Origin: Diphasiastrum complanatum
Taxonomy: Eukaryota; Streptophyta; Lycopodiopsida; Lycopodiales; Lycopodiaceae
Direction: 5' to 3'
Assembly (NCBI GenBank): GCA_029204225.1
Contig: CM055100.1
Coordinates: forward strand, 2,718,451 to 2,782,450
Length of the DNA: 64,000 nucleotides
Positions 1-12,072 of this stretch are shown one piece after another (position 1 is the first letter of the stretch; each line of letters opens with the position of its first letter). Under the pieces are notes generated by a model. The model was not told the DNA's origin and did no database searches. It was given only the letters and a program-made list of their open reading frames with translations. The position numbers were made by a program, and so were the translations under genes.

Positions 1-1
1 C

Positions 2-1777
2 AGTTCGTTAAAACTCAAGGCTGAAGGAATTGTCTCAAATCTGGATAACCCTAAGATCAGTCCGTGCAGCCCTACAGTCACAGGATTTGGCCCTCTTCGG
101 ACAAGCTTCAGAAAACCTCCATTATCACCGTCAAAAGTAGCTCCCAAAACTGTCTCCACAGATAGGGCTATACTTTTCAGATCGAATGGCTCTTATGGCG
201 AATCATCCCTAAAGGTTGGCGAGTCAGAAAGGAAGATGGCTTGGGAGTTGAGTAAGCGCAGTTTATGTGCATCATCTGTGGCTGATATAGAGGAAAATGT
301 TTATGCCAGAATCAGCAGTAAGGCCACTCACAGAGAAGATCCAGTGCTAGAAAGAGCAGTTGAAAAAGAACTGTGTGCTGTTGCATTTGATTCAAGAAAT
401 CTCGAGATGAATTTTCTGGAGTCGCTTGAGCAACCATTATCTAGCCATGTAAGGCATCACGGCTTTTGCTCACCCGTTGCAACGAACAGCCATGCATCAA
501 TTGGGCTAAGCTTGAGAACAGGGTGGCTAGAGGATTCTTTTACTGCTAAGTTCAAGAAGAGGAGTCTGTGGAAGGATCTTATGGCCAATTCTACTGGTAT
601 TGAGCAGGACAAGAATGAGGAGCAGCTCGCTAGTTCGCAAGAAGAAGAGAAGGAAACTGATGCCTCTGTTTCTCGGGAGAGACAGAGTGGGGGCAATGAC
701 TCTGCCTCGGAACCAAGTCCAACTTCTGTTGTGCAGTTATTTAAAGTAGCAGACAATGTGCGTGTGTATGAAAGCTCTTCCTCAACTGCTAGCTTACCTC
801 TTGAACTTCAGAAATTGCATTCTTGTGATTATGCTGTGAGCAATTTCTCTGTGAGTGAAAATAATATGTCTCTCTGTGAGGAAAAGAGTCAAAAGAGGCA
901 ACGCAGCAAAGAAGCACAGCTTGACCTCAATCAGTCTCTCTCTAGCTCTGGAGAAGAAGATCAGACTCCTTCAGAAGATTTTCAATCTGAAAGGAGGGAG
1001 GTCGAGTCATTTCCTGTAATTCAGCAAAGCAGTGGGCAAAAACTGCCCCACAGTTTAGCTGGAGGAACTCAACAACCTAAATTTGTTCTCTCCACCATTA
1101 CGAACGACAAAAAAGCTGGTGAGCTTTTCTCATGTTCAGCAAAACGCAGTCGTCCCAACGAAAATGAAGGAGGGGCATTATTGAAATCTGATGGAGAGAC
1201 CAATGCATCAACTGGCGGAAATGAGGGTGAGGTCAAGGGATGCATGCGTGGATCTCGTTATTCTTGGTTACATCGTTGGCATTCTCCTCCTCAGAAAATC
1301 AGCACCTTGAGATTGTCAGAGCCAGTGCACAAATCAAAAGAGAACGATCAAAATAATACATTTGGCAGTGATTTCATGAACATCTCAAGAAGTGACGCAT
1401 TTAGGAATATTTGGAATGAGTCTTTTCAGGCTAAAGCTGCTAGTCGTTCATCCTTGCAAGAAAATGAAACACCTATTCAGATGACAGCTTGTCCTCCAGG
1501 GCCTTCTGCACAAGGAAGGATGGAGTTTTTCAGCTATGGGGCATCTAGTTCAAGGGCCTACATTACGTCGTCTGCAGCAGCTTTGGCGTTAGCTGGGACA
1601 GTACCAAAGCAGGGTGGTTCATCTCCATCAAGATGCAAGGGCTTTTTGGAAGTTTTTCCGTCTGCTGGAAGACGGCATTCTTTCCATCGCAGCAAGAGTT
1701 TACATGAAGAGTATATGGATCCTCGTGCAAGAAATGATGATGTACAGACTGCTGAACATTCTATTTCAAGTTCATAG
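2..1777 (+). CDS. 3' part of a large Ser-rich plant protein, possibly PCH1-like (5' end outside window)
   Basis: One reading frame is open from the first bases of the window to TAG at 1775-1777, so the true start lies outside; the ATG at 236 is internal. The predicted 592-residue part is hydrophilic and rich in Ser, Glu and Lys, with no membrane segment and no enzymatic motif. Near the end come a Trp-containing block (SRYSWLHRWHS, about 1252-1284), a Ser/Ala-rich block (ITSSAAALALAG, about 1561-1596) and a basic Arg/His/Ser-rich tail. From memory, this order (Trp/Arg motif, then an Ala-rich 'SSAA.A..G' motif near the C terminus) recalls PCH1/PCHL, nuclear regulators of phytochrome B. That is a tentative match, not a search result. 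Codon use is regular and the frame unbroken, so it looks like a living host gene. A CT microsatellite begins about 90 bp after the stop, in the presumed 3' UTR. Confidence 0.75.
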   Translation, partial: SSLKLKAEGIVSNLDNPKISPCSPTVTGFGPLRTSFRKPPLSPSKVAPKTVSTDRAILFRSNGSYGESSLKVGESERKMAWELSKRSLCASSVADIEENVYARISSKATHREDPVLERAVEKELCAVAFDSRNLEMNFLESLEQPLSSHVRHHGFCSPVATNSHASIGLSLRTGWLEDSFTAKFKKRSLWKDLMANSTGIEQDKNEEQLASSQEEEKETDASVSRERQSGGNDSASEPSPTSVVQLFKVADNVRVYESSSSTASLPLELQKLHSCDYAVSNFSVSENNMSLCEEKSQKRQRSKEAQLDLNQSLSSSGEEDQTPSEDFQSERREVESFPVIQQSSGQKLPHSLAGGTQQPKFVLSTITNDKKAGELFSCSAKRSRPNENEGGALLKSDGETNASTGGNEGEVKGCMRGSRYSWLHRWHSPPQKISTLRLSEPVHKSKENDQNNTFGSDFMNISRSDAFRNIWNESFQAKAASRSSLQENETPIQMTACPPGPSAQGRMEFFSYGASSSRAYITSSAAALALAGTVPKQGGSSPSRCKGFLEVFPSAGRRHSFHRSKSLHEEYMDPRARNDDVQTAEHSISSS

Positions 1778-1863
1778 GTCAATTTCTTGGCAGTGAAGCC
1801 GAGTCAAGGTGATGAAGTATGCATCTGTATCACGGATTAGATCTGTACATCTTTTAGTCTATT

Positions 1864-1868
<5 letters not shown>

Positions 1869-1904
<36 letters not shown>
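1869..1904. repeat. (CT)n microsatellite in presumed 3' UTR
   Basis: About 18 uninterrupted CT units are followed by a C-rich tract, just downstream of the first gene's stop codon. Confidence 0.95.
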
Positions 1905-1907
<3 letters not shown>

Positions 1908-3586
1908 CCCCCTCCCCCCAGAGATGACAGTCAAGGAGGTGGCCAAGATTGTTCTCCCTCCTCACGGATAGAAGCAACAGTGAAATGAGTGGAATAAATC
2001 TCTTTCCTACCCTCTTTATAGGGGTTCAAGGGCCTTGGTATCTTTTGAATGGACAGTGTCTTTGCCTATCTTAGGATTGGCAAATTCATTCGAATTTTCC
2101 TACGCCTTGTTCCATAGTCTTCAAACTTGGTTCAGTGATTTTAGTTTTACAAGACTTGACTTCTAATGTCTTGATGTTTTGGATCCAGATTCTTAAAATT
2201 GACAAGATTTCCATTTTTCAAATGTATCTCAGGTCATGGACGATTGACCGCATCCAACGCAATGTTAGCAACTTTGGCTCACACCCAAGGGCATTGATGC
2301 AGGAATAATTAGACCACTTTCAATATGTGTATGGATATGAACCCATGAAAAGACTTGCATTCCTGGAGTCTAGGCTCTTGTGAACTTCCTAGCCTCAAGT
2401 TCAGATTGAATTACTACTATATGCTAGGTTCCACTCTTATCGCTCGCGTGAAAAAAAGTAGATGTAATCTATATTTACCTGGGATAAAATTTAACAACTA
2501 AGGTGTCTAATCATTGAGGAGAGACATATAATATCTATTTTCACAAAAAAATTTGCACAAGGAAATTTCTTGTAGTAAAGAAAAATTAATTATACATGGA
2601 TACATTCTTGCGAGTGGTGACTCAAGCTGTTATCCTTGAAGGCAGTACCTTAAACTTTAGGTTCATGTGCTTGTTTAGTCTTCCCATGTGCAAGACAATG
2701 CCTTTGTGCTTTTTTGACAAGCCCATGTAGTGCATGATTTGTAATGATAATGTGCCTTAAGGGCTAGTTTTGGACATGGTATGTTTTGTCCAATTGATGA
2801 TTTTGATTTGTGATATGTGATCTATTAATCAATTGTCTCCAATACATTCAAAGGACAACATTTTTTATCTAGCATGGTACTCCTTAGTATCTGGTTGTTA
2901 AGCTTGTTGAAAGGTAGTATGTAAAACAATTTGTGATAAAAAAATTACTTGCATATGAAGGATATTATTTCCCTAATGACCAAGTCATCGCTAGAGGATG
3001 GAGAAACCAATATACATGATAGATGCTTTAGTGGTTGGTGGTGTACTAGGACACTCTTAAGCTTTTTGATCATATTAAGAGTACTCAAAACTTTTGTTAG
3101 AGATAAAAGAGAGTTGCAAAATCTTATAAGATGTAATAGAATTATGCTAGATTGAATTAGCCTTTAGTACACCTCTCAAAGTTAGGGTGAAAGGCAAGGG
3201 AAATTTTGGCCGAAGTATCAAAAATTAGGATCTCATTGGTTGTTTCGGCAAGTTCTGGATGGTAGGCATGATGGTGGAAAACTCCCTAGAGAGTGTTATC
3301 TGGAAGTCCGTTACAAAATTAGATGCAATAACAAGATCGATTGAAGGAAATTGGGAATTAGTCCTTCGAATTTGGGGGTAGTGGAAGGAATGAATGCAAT
3401 TTCAAAATGGAAGATAGTTTGGAGATAAACTTGACATTAGAATTGAAGCAAACAACCAATCACTTACAAAATGCTTCAAGAATTGACCAACAATATTAGA
3501 AAAGATGAGGTGAACGAGCTTGGAATCAAGCTCATGTAATTGAAAAACAACGGAATACAGGAAAATAGGAGAAAGGCAGAGATAAT
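1905..3586. other. Intergenic, no gene seen
   Basis: AT-rich sequence. Only short open frames without recognisable motifs occur, such as a 68-codon one at 2949-3155. I see no tRNA, no paired repeat and no retroelement motif here. Confidence 0.6.
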
Positions 3587-4545
3587 ATGCTACGATTGTG
3601 CCTATGCTTTTGCTCTTTGATTGACTATATAGATGGTACTAATTATAGTGTTTGGAAGTTGATGATGGAAAACATTTTTGAAGAGAAAGAATGTTGGGAT
3701 AATATAATAATAGCTGGAGAACCTGTTCCTACTTCACAACTTGATCTCGAGGATTATAGCAAGGCAAGAGGGGCCCACAGAATTATCATTCTCTTTGTGA
3801 CTATCATTCCTCAAATGAGGGAGGCAAGAGGACGAGATCAAGCTTGGGCAATTCTCATGTTTGAGATTGCTAACGCTAGGTTCTTAATTTAAAGAGCAAG
3901 CTTCATTCTTTTAGGATTGATTCATGAGATCCAATCACTGATCATTTGACAAAGATCCAAGATCTTAGATATTAGCTTACAACTGTTGGAGAAGGTGTTG
4001 CCGGCAAGGATTTGGTGCCATCGGTTTTGAACAGCTTGTCATATGCTTTTCAAAATTATGTAATGATAATTTCTGTTAAGTATAGAATCTCTACATTTGG
4101 AGTATTATATGTGATGAATTGCAAGACCTAGCTATGGAGTATCTTAACTGCAATACTAGATCAACAAGAAAGCTTGAGAAATTTAGCTATGGAAAACATC
4201 AAATACAAGGAGAATTGCATAAGTACCTCACAACACCAAAAGTTGGCTTTTACTAAGCCAAAAGAACTTAATTCATCTTTGGCATTTTTAGGACCTCTAT
4301 TTACAACATTAGATAGATTTTTTACAATATTTCAACACAAGATTCTTCCCAAGGGGGGACTCAACTTCAAATGGTAACCAAGCCTTAGGTAGCGTGAACA
4401 GATTCCCAGCAAGAACAAGGTTTGGCAACCAAGGCAACAGCGGAGGGAATACCTTCCAGAGAAGGAGTGGGTCTTCCAATTCCCTTGTGAGGCAAGCACC
4501 TCAAGTACATGCATAGAAAGTCTGGTGTCAACCATATGAGTGAGC
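3587..4545 (+). pseudogene. Ty1/copia gag fragment (+ strand)
   Basis: The frame at 3587-3892 contains DGTNYSVWKLMMENIFEEKE, the start of a copia gag polyprotein (DUF4219/UBN2 type). Shifted frames continue with a gag-like 'LVPSVLNSL..AFQNYVM' segment near 4010-4060 and a Gly/Asn/Arg-rich stretch near 4380-4500. No LTR or pol follows, and frameshifts and stops separate the blocks. It points opposite to the copia fragment immediately to its right, so two elements abut here. The limits are approximate. Confidence 0.7.
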
Positions 4546-4689
4546 TACTTGGCCAAGTGGGCCACTTGCACTAATTTTCTTAAGTTACAAATAGGGGGTC
4601 CCATGTATTTAATTAAATAACATGCCCCGTGAGTAATGTACAACTTACAGCATAATTAGTGCTTAGCCAAAGAGGTAAAATAGGCATTA

Positions 4690-7600
4690 CTCTTCATCAC
4701 CGCCCCCCCCCCTTAACACCCAACAAAGTTCTGAACTTCTCAAACTTATCTTTACTAAGTGGTTTAGTAAAGATATTAGCAATCTGATCGTTGGTGTCAC
4801 AATAAGTTAGCTCAATCTCTGCTTTGTGCACGTTCTTTCGTATAAAGTGCTGGTCTACCTCTATGTGTTTTGTCCGTGCATAATAGAATGGATTTCTCGC
4901 AAGTTGAATGCAACTTTGGTTATCACAAGGTAGCAATGTAGGTCCTACATGAGCGAAAAGCAATATCCTCAAGTAGGTGTCTTAACCAAATAGCTTCACA
5001 AGTGAACCTCGTAGTCGCCTTGTACTCAGCTTTGGTAGATGATAAGGCAATAGTGGGTGGCTTCTTGCTGCACCAAGATATAGCCCCTGAACCTAGGCTA
5101 AAGCAATAACCTGTCATCGATCTTTGTTTGTCTTTATTACTAAATTAGAATCTGAATAACCCTCCAGCTGAAGGTCACTATCATCAATATTTCCAATTAT
5201 CGTAGGATCTGCTTGGCTGCCTTCCAATGTGATTTGGTAGGTTTACTCATGAATTGGCTTGCAATCCCAACAACATAATCAGGCTTCCTACCAATTGACG
5301 ATAGAGAGTCTCATCCGCAAATGCAGGACCATCATGATTCTCTTGATGGCTTGTGGCTTGCATCCATGGGTGTGCTAATTGGTTTGCTTTCTTTCATATT
5401 AAACCTCTTCAATAATTTTGGAACCATAGATGCCCAGAAACGCGTTTCTGAAACCGCGTTTCTGAGAACCGCGTTTCTGAGAAATGCGTTTCTAAACCCA
5501 GAATCGTTAATTTTTTTTTTTTCGAAAAAATAGTTATGGCTGAAATTTTTCTAGGGGATCAATGGTCAAACCAGCGTTTTGCCTCTCAGAAGTGCGGTAC
5601 ATAGGGCACAAACAGATCTTATTTTCAATAGCTATTTGGTTGTTATTTTCTCTGGTTTTCAATAAATTAGGGGGTTTGGGGGGCAATGCCCCCCAACAGC
5701 CTTCCAACTCCTGGAGCGAAAACACACTTACTGGGACCATCTGTGATCGTAACGAACATGCTAGAGGTTAGTTTTGAATTTTTATCCTTGACAGAACCCA
5801 ACATGGATTAATGCACTTGAACTGGACCATCTTGCACCCGAAACAGTCGGCAAACTACACAGTAATTATGCTCTTGTTTAGAGCTTTCATCTGATACCCA
5901 TATTGCCCAAAAAAAAACCCAGAAAAAAAACGTTTCTGGAATTTTTTTTAAATTTTCAGAAACGCGTTTCTGAATTGCATTTCAGAAATGTTGGGCATCT
6001 ATGTTTTGAACACACTTTACCTGAGAGATAAAAAGACAACGCTTCTTTTCCAAACCTCAACTCCTAGGCAATAGTGCAGCAAACCCAAATCTTTCATCTC
6101 AAACTCACTAGAAAGTTTTTCTTAACACAAGCAATATGTTTCTTATTACTTCATGTGATGAGTAAATCGTCCACATAGAGCACAACAACAATAGAGTCTT
6201 CTCCTTCTTGAAGACATATAGATTGCAATTGGACTTACACTTCTCAAACCCTTGCCTTGCAAAGTACTCGTCAATTCAGCTATACCAAGCCCTTGGTGCC
6301 TGTTTGAGCCCATTCAAGGCTTTTCTAAGCCTGCAAACCAGATGCTCCTTGCATGTTATCGCAGACCCCTGCGGTTGCTGCATTTAAACCTCTTCCTGTA
6401 GTTGCCCATTAAGAAAGACACTCTTGACATCCATTTGATGGGGACATCCTAATCAAAATATGAGGCTAAGGCCAAAATAATCCTGATCGATGTCATCTTA
6501 GCAATAGGTGCGAATGTCTCATTGTGACCACGTATCCCATTGTATTGTCTTAGTCTTCCACTTCTCCTCAATTTCACCCTTTGGCCAAATCGGGCTCTTG
6601 TTGTTGCACTTGCTCTTGAGGTTCACAGGGCTCTAGGCTAGGCTTCCTCATCCATGGAATCAATCAAGGGTAGGAACTTAGTAGTTCCATCTTTCTCCCG
6701 CTCCTGTCTCTTGGGTAAATGGTCTTTGTTAGAGATGATGTCTCGACTTAGGATCTTCTTCCTGTTCTCGAGATCATACAACACATAGGCTTTCTCACCT
6801 TCGCTAAATGCTAGGAAGATCTACTACCATATTGTGCTTGTTCAGAACTTGTAAACTTTGATAGCTCAAATGACCATATACCTCTCGTGCCAAAGCTTGC
6901 CCTGACTAGAATCCTTTGCTGACAAGGCCTCTTGGCTGTGAAAAGCTTGTAAAGACCCCCTTCTTGCATTCCCCTGGCTACCACCTTGAAGCTTTGATCT
7001 TTGTCTTTTACCAATTAGGTAGATTTGTCAAACTCCACCAGCATGTTCTGTTTGGTGATGGCACCAACACATAGCAAGTTCTTGGCCAACCCTAGTACAT
7101 GCAACACACTCTTGATAACTTTCACCTCTCATGATGACAACTTCACTGGCACTGTACTGTGCCTTTGCCCCTCACCTCATGTGTAGAGTTATCTCCAAGG
7201 CATACTTGCTGATCATCACCTGTCTACTCATAGGTGTTGAACCAATGTCTATGAGGTGTCATGTGCTTCGAGGCTCCAGAATCCATGTACCATCCACCAA
7301 ACGTGGATTCAAATGATAGGGCTGCGGTGAATAGATCAAGCCCACTAGATTGCTCTTCTCCTGCAACTTTATCAACAAAGTGACCCTGCTGGTTGTTTCC
7401 TTTCTTCTGATCACTTTTCTGCTTTCGGCATTCAAAATCGAAATGCCCATACTTATCACAATAGTTGTAGTTGCCCTTCCTCTTGGGTGTAGATGAGGAA
7501 TTGGTGCTTGACTCCTCTCCAACCTGTAATTTGGACACTTGCTGCTCCAAGTTTTGCTTTGAGTTCTTCCCCTTGCCTTTTCCCTTTCTTCTGAAAGTTT

Positions 7601-8180
7601 TGCTTCTTCTTAGAAGCAAATGCATGTTCTGGATTATCTTTCCTTTCAGAAAGATTCTTCCTTCTCATCTCCTCCTGTAAAGGAAGACTTCATAAGGTTG
7701 GGAGTTTCTCCCTAGTAGAAAGGGACATCACATAGTCTCGATAGTTGAATGAGAAACTATTCAAGATTATGGGAACCATACTCCTATCACTTACTATCTC
7801 TCCCACTGAAGCAAGTTGGTCCATAAGGTCCTTGACCTTTGTGATGTGATCATTAATTGTTGCACCTGCTTCCATCTTGAGAGTATGTAACCCGTTCTGC
7901 AAGTAAATAAGCCTGGCTGAATCCATTGTTTCAAACATGGACTTCAGAATCCAAGCTTCCACTGCATCCTTTGCATTGCAAATATGAGGAATAATGTTGT
8001 CTTTGACAGAAAGATTGATCATGAGCCTTTTGTCTCTTGCTAATGTAGTCCTTCAATTTAGGTTCAGATGTAGGTAACCTGCCATTATCTTCCAGCAATT
8101 CTTGTCCATCAAAATGTTAGCTATCTTGAACTTCCACACTCTGTAGTTTGTGCCATCAAGTCTGCTTGATTCACCCAACA
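4690..8180 (-). mobile_element. Decayed Ty1/copia element (- strand), gag to RNase H
   Basis: Reading leftward: a gag start (DGTNYRVWKF, near 8160), UBN2 gag (8022-7690), a zinc knuckle lacking its first Cys (CDKYGHFDFEC) and the protease motif WYMDSGASKHMT (7625-7224), GAG-pre-integrase remnants (7014-6811), RT pieces including a YVDD box near 6165, and RNase H (5117-4697; [10 protein letters not shown] and TKHIEVDQHFIRK). The integrase core is largely missing and frames are repeatedly broken. A C-run at 4704-4713 is a G-run on the coding strand and could be the polypurine tract. No matching LTR pair was found. A small TIR element is inserted at 5425-6003. Confidence 0.85.
5425..6003. mobile_element. 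Non-autonomous hAT-like TIR element (579 bp) with palindromic subterminal repeats
   Basis: The left end reads CATAGATGCCCA and the right end is its reverse complement (TGGGCATCTATG). The flanking 8-mers TTTGGAAC (5417-5424) and TTTTGAAC (6004-6011) match at 7 of 8 positions, as expected for an 8-bp hAT target duplication. The palindrome AGAAACGCGTTTCT and variants recur just inside both ends. No transposase is encoded; the short internal frames are unremarkable. It interrupts the copia fragment around it. Confidence 0.7.
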
Positions 8181-8649
8181 GGCCTCTCCAAGACTAGCCA
8201 CTATAATTTTTGCTCAAATAGAAGCTCAATTTGAAAGAAATCAGAAAAGCAGCTATTTTTAGCAACTAGGGTTTCACCCCAAACTAAGGTATGTAGCCAC
8301 TTCAAGGAAACCCTTCAGCTTCTGCTGTTGACTTTGCCACTTCGTATGGCCTTGCCAGCACAAGCACTAGACCCCACTGGATCAATAACCAAAAGCCCCT
8401 ATAGAAAGTGCGCCCTACTTTTGTGTAAGCTCCTCCAAAAAGCCTTCCCAAAACCCAGCCAAAATTAGAAATTTTTTGGATCATGTCACTCTCCTTGCCA
8501 ACAGCTCTCAAAAGTGCAAGACTCAACCTGATCTTACTCTTGTAGATCAAAAGCACGCACCCTCCTACAAGATTTAGGTGCTTGTGGAAGATGAGAATGT
8601 TCTCAAGAATCTAAGCACTCAAGTTACTCTCACTTACCAATGTTTCATG
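8181..8649. other. Unassigned sequence 5' of the copia gag
   Basis: Possible leader or LTR remains of the copia element to the left. A minus-strand 84-codon frame at 8302-8556 has no recognisable motif. Confidence 0.4.
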
Positions 8650-8948
8650 GGTCCGTTTCATACGTCGTTTCGAAACAGGTTTGAAACAGGAGGGTCAGGT
8701 TCGAAACTGGAAAAAATTTTAGTGTTTAAAAAAAAAAGGTGTTTTTGTGGGTTTTCTGGGGTTTAGACGTTTAGACATGTATGTCATAGAGAGACTAGTA
8801 CCAAGTAGATACATCCAATTTCATGAGAGTGCTCTAGAGAATGCAATTTCGAGAGAGAAACTGTGTTTGGTCACTTTCCTCAAATCCAAAAAATATGCAT
8901 TTTTTTAACAGGCGTTTCAAACGTAAGAAACGCTTTTCGAAACGGGCC
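8650..8948. mobile_element. Small TIR (MITE-like) element with GTTTCGAAAC palindromes
   Basis: The left end GGTCCGTTTC matches the reverse complement of the right end, GGCCCGTTTC, at 9 of 10 positions. Palindromic GTTTCGAAAC and GTTTGAAAC motifs lie just inside both ends. It sits directly against the 3' side of a gypsy gag frame, whose coding similarity begins at 8949, as expected for an insertion. The flanking 8-mers do not match, so the target duplication is unresolved. Confidence 0.5.
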
Positions 8949-9667
8949 TTGTGCTGCAGAGTACAAGCAAGTGACATAGCTTGAGATAAAGATGCAAGAC
9001 AAAAAGAAGCAACATCATAACAAAGGGCTCCTGTAAGGCCAACAATATATCTAGAAACAATCTCATCCACAGGTAATTCAGGAAAAAGATAAGAAAATTC
9101 AACAAAACGTTCGCCATAATACAAAACACACTTGTTGAAGCGTGTGAAAAAGATCTTGTTGAGCGATATGCCAAGTAGAATTGATCATGGCTTGACGAAG
9201 AGCAGTGGTAAAGGTAGTCCAGGTAACATTAGTGGAAAAGTCGAAAGTTTTGCATACAGAATAATGTATAAGCCCAACCATCGAGATGTATAGCTGCAAG
9301 TTGAACTTGCTGAGCAGGACTGCTTGGTGTCAAAGAAAAGCAGGTCTCCATTTATGGAGCTAATTAGCAAGCTTATTGCCATATGAAGAACCACTATAAA
9401 CAGTTAGCTGAACTTTGTCACAAAAATCGTGCAAAACAGTGTCTGGAGTTGGAGGGATAGGAATGGGTGGATCCAACAAACTAGCTTGGGAACATGTGAA
9501 GGAGAACGAGGTGAAGGTGGTTGGCGAGCATCAAAAGCTTGTGCCATGGCAATGCTGATCTGAGAAGGGATATTAGCAATGTATTGGATATTATCAAGCT
9601 GAAAAGCATGATTATCCAAATGGGCAGCAATGTCCTCAGGACTAGAGGAGGCTCGTGTGGTCACCAT
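8949..9667 (-). pseudogene. Ty3/gypsy-type gag pseudogene
   Basis: Reading leftward, ATG at 9667 begins MVTTRASSSPEDIAAHLD. Shifted frames then give the retrotransposon gag pattern: 'TWTTFTTALRQAMINSTW' (about 9225-9170), 'DLFHTLQQ' (about 9150), and a 'YYGERFVEFSYLFPELP' block ending in a 'GL.GAL...V' segment (9124-8960). This spacing of Trp, Tyr, Leu-Pro and Gly-Leu is typical of PF03732-type gag. At least three frameshifts are needed. No pol follows, because a TIR element begins at 8948. Confidence 0.65.
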
Positions 9668-11430
9668 GATAGTAAAGTGAGAAAAACAAAAACAAGAGCA
9701 TGATGAGTTTTTAACAAAAAAATCAAGAAATAAACACGATAAAAACCAGGACTAATGCAAACATACTAAAAAAATAAAAAAAGTGCCAATTAAAAGTGGC
9801 GTTGGAAATAGCAAAGTAAATGTTGGAAAATAAAAAACAAAATAAAACACCTCAAAAGTAGGCCCGGCCCCAGAAATAGGTGGGTCTGTTGCCCCAAAAA
9901 AATCAGCAAGGATGATGATGCAATGGCTAGAATGTAGTTCAAAAAAGCCATCAAACAATTGCTAATGAAATGAGTGTCCAAATCACCTCCAAACATGGCA
10001 CTAGGAAGAATGGTAGGTATTGTCCTGAAAAACCAGCAAGTAAAGTCCAATATAACCTTAAAAAATAGGGCGATGGAGCATCCAAAATAATGGCAAAAGC
10101 CAGCAAATAAATGTTGATGAAAAAGTGTCGAAACCTCCTCCAAATAGGGTGCTAGAAAGTGCAATAGGTATTGCTCAGCAAATATGCAAAAATATTATAC
10201 GTATGTCTCCAATCCAATAAGGCGTCCCAACAATTGTATCCACACGAATTAGCCATCTCGTTTTATCTGACTAATAAAAGTATTGGCCGTAAGTGACCTT
10301 TAAATAGAAATGTGACTCCACGTGCACCTATGTGCTCTCGTTGGCCATATATAGTTTGGGACTTTAACAATGATGGTGATATTTGGTTGCATAGAAATCC
10401 ACGAGAGCAAGGGACGAGGCTTTATCCGTCTTACCTAGTTTTACATGGGAAACCCTTGAGAGTAGGGAGCGAGGCTTTACTAGTCCTACCTAGTTTCAAG
10501 TGGATCCCATTATAGTTCTTAAGCTTTATCTTCAAAGAGTGTGGATGGGACTTTGGGGTGCTCCCAGTGAATGTCTATCCAGAAAGTGAGATCGGCCATC
10601 ATAGAAAGTGATCCATTTGCTTGTCTCTTTTGCTTCTTGGAATGCTTTCTTGTGTTCTTCTACTTGTATAAAACTGAGGCCATCATCCACAAAAATGTGG
10701 GTGCCCGAGCTTAAGGTCAGATCTTTGTCTGGATTTCTATCTACAATCCTTCAGCACAAACCTAATCACAAAGGTTCTTCTATCGTTCTTCATCCTCCAA
10801 GCTTTGTCCATCCCAATAGATGTTTTCCCAAGCGTAGTTTCCAAGAAACATGTGGTTTCTTGCTTCTCATCTGGAGTGTCAGGTATTCCCCTGACCCATA
10901 TGTTGAACGTTTTGAACTCTCGCAATCGTTTTTTTGATGAAGAAGCGAAAGTAATTTAGCTGTTGGGGGTATGATCTTGTTGGGACAATATTGAGGTAGC
11001 TTGGGACTTGACTGTATATCTCCTGATGAAAGTTTATCTATTTCATATTTGACCTATTTTCTGTGTTCTTCACATGTCCTGAGTCTATTGTATTGATCTT
11101 GCATGATTCTATATTGATCTTGAAGGTTCATGTGTATCCAACGTTGTCAATTTCTAGTTTTCAGCTTGCTATTTTTGGATGTAATATGATAAATCTTATT
11201 CGTGGCCAATTTTGGGTGATCATTCAATTGGTATTAGAGCTTTTCTTGGCTTATTAAAGATCATCGTTTATGTCTGTGATAGGTTCATGCAAGGGATACA
11301 AGTGGAGGTGTAAGATCAAGTTTTGACTACACTAGTTTGCCTTATTGTGTAGTAGTTTGGAAGCTTGAGAGAAAGGTGCATTTATCTTGTTTCAAATCGT
11401 TGTGCCTAAAAAGCTCTACTTCACAAGATC
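9668..11430. other. No gene recognised; contains a 55-bp tandem duplication
   Basis: This may include the gypsy element's 5' LTR and leader, but no LTR pair is visible in the window. Units beginning GAGAGCAAGGGACGAGGC (10403) and GAGAGTAGGGAGCGAGGC (10458) form a diverged tandem duplication. A minus-strand frame at 10925-10737 (containing 'FNIWVRGIP') looks faintly protein-like but I cannot assign it. Confidence 0.4.
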
Positions 11431-11690
11431 TTGCATTCTATTAGGGTTGATCTAGAGTTTGATCATTCCTCTCGTTTTCTATCATTATGTCTCAAAAAGC
11501 TAGTCGTCTTGGAGATTAGTGATCGGTCGACCTCAACAAACTATTTTATATGGAAGATAGGGATGGAATTACTCCTTGTGACTAAGGAATTAGTGGATGT
11601 AGGAAAACAAGAGGCAAGGCACCAAGATCTAGCTATCAATCAATCTCCACAAGACACAAGAGAGAAGAGGCTGGGCGCCCTCCTCTAAGA
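11431..11690 (+). pseudogene. Short copia gag-start fragment
   Basis: The frame at 11431-11688 contains STNYFIWKIGMELLLVTKEL, resembling the N-terminal motif of copia gag. Nothing downstream continues it. Confidence 0.45.
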
Positions 11691-12072
11691 GAGAGAAAAC
11701 AGCAACACAAGTACTGGAGAGCAATGCTTAGCCAAAATTGAAAAATGTGGCACAATAAGCCAATATGTATTGTACCTACTTACTGAATGTAGCGCACCCC
11801 CAAAAGTCAAGATAGGGCCCCTAAACCAAATTAGACCTCTAAGGACCCACGAGTCAGTACATGACCAAAATTGGGTCCATCACAAATTAACACAAACTTA
11901 ACATGGCCTAAATAACTAAATACCCATGGTTACTCAAATCTCGACCTTTTGGGTCAAAGTAACCTATGGATTAACTTTAGCATAGTCATTTATTTCTAAC
12001 ACCCTCCTTAAATGACAATGCAAAAAATCTGAAATCTTCACTATGTAATAAAGCCACCACGTGGTAATAAAT

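Noticed and set aside
9790-10164. 124-codon minus-strand hydrophobic frame
   Set aside because: Phe/Leu-rich translation of AT-rich DNA with no family pattern; probably chance.
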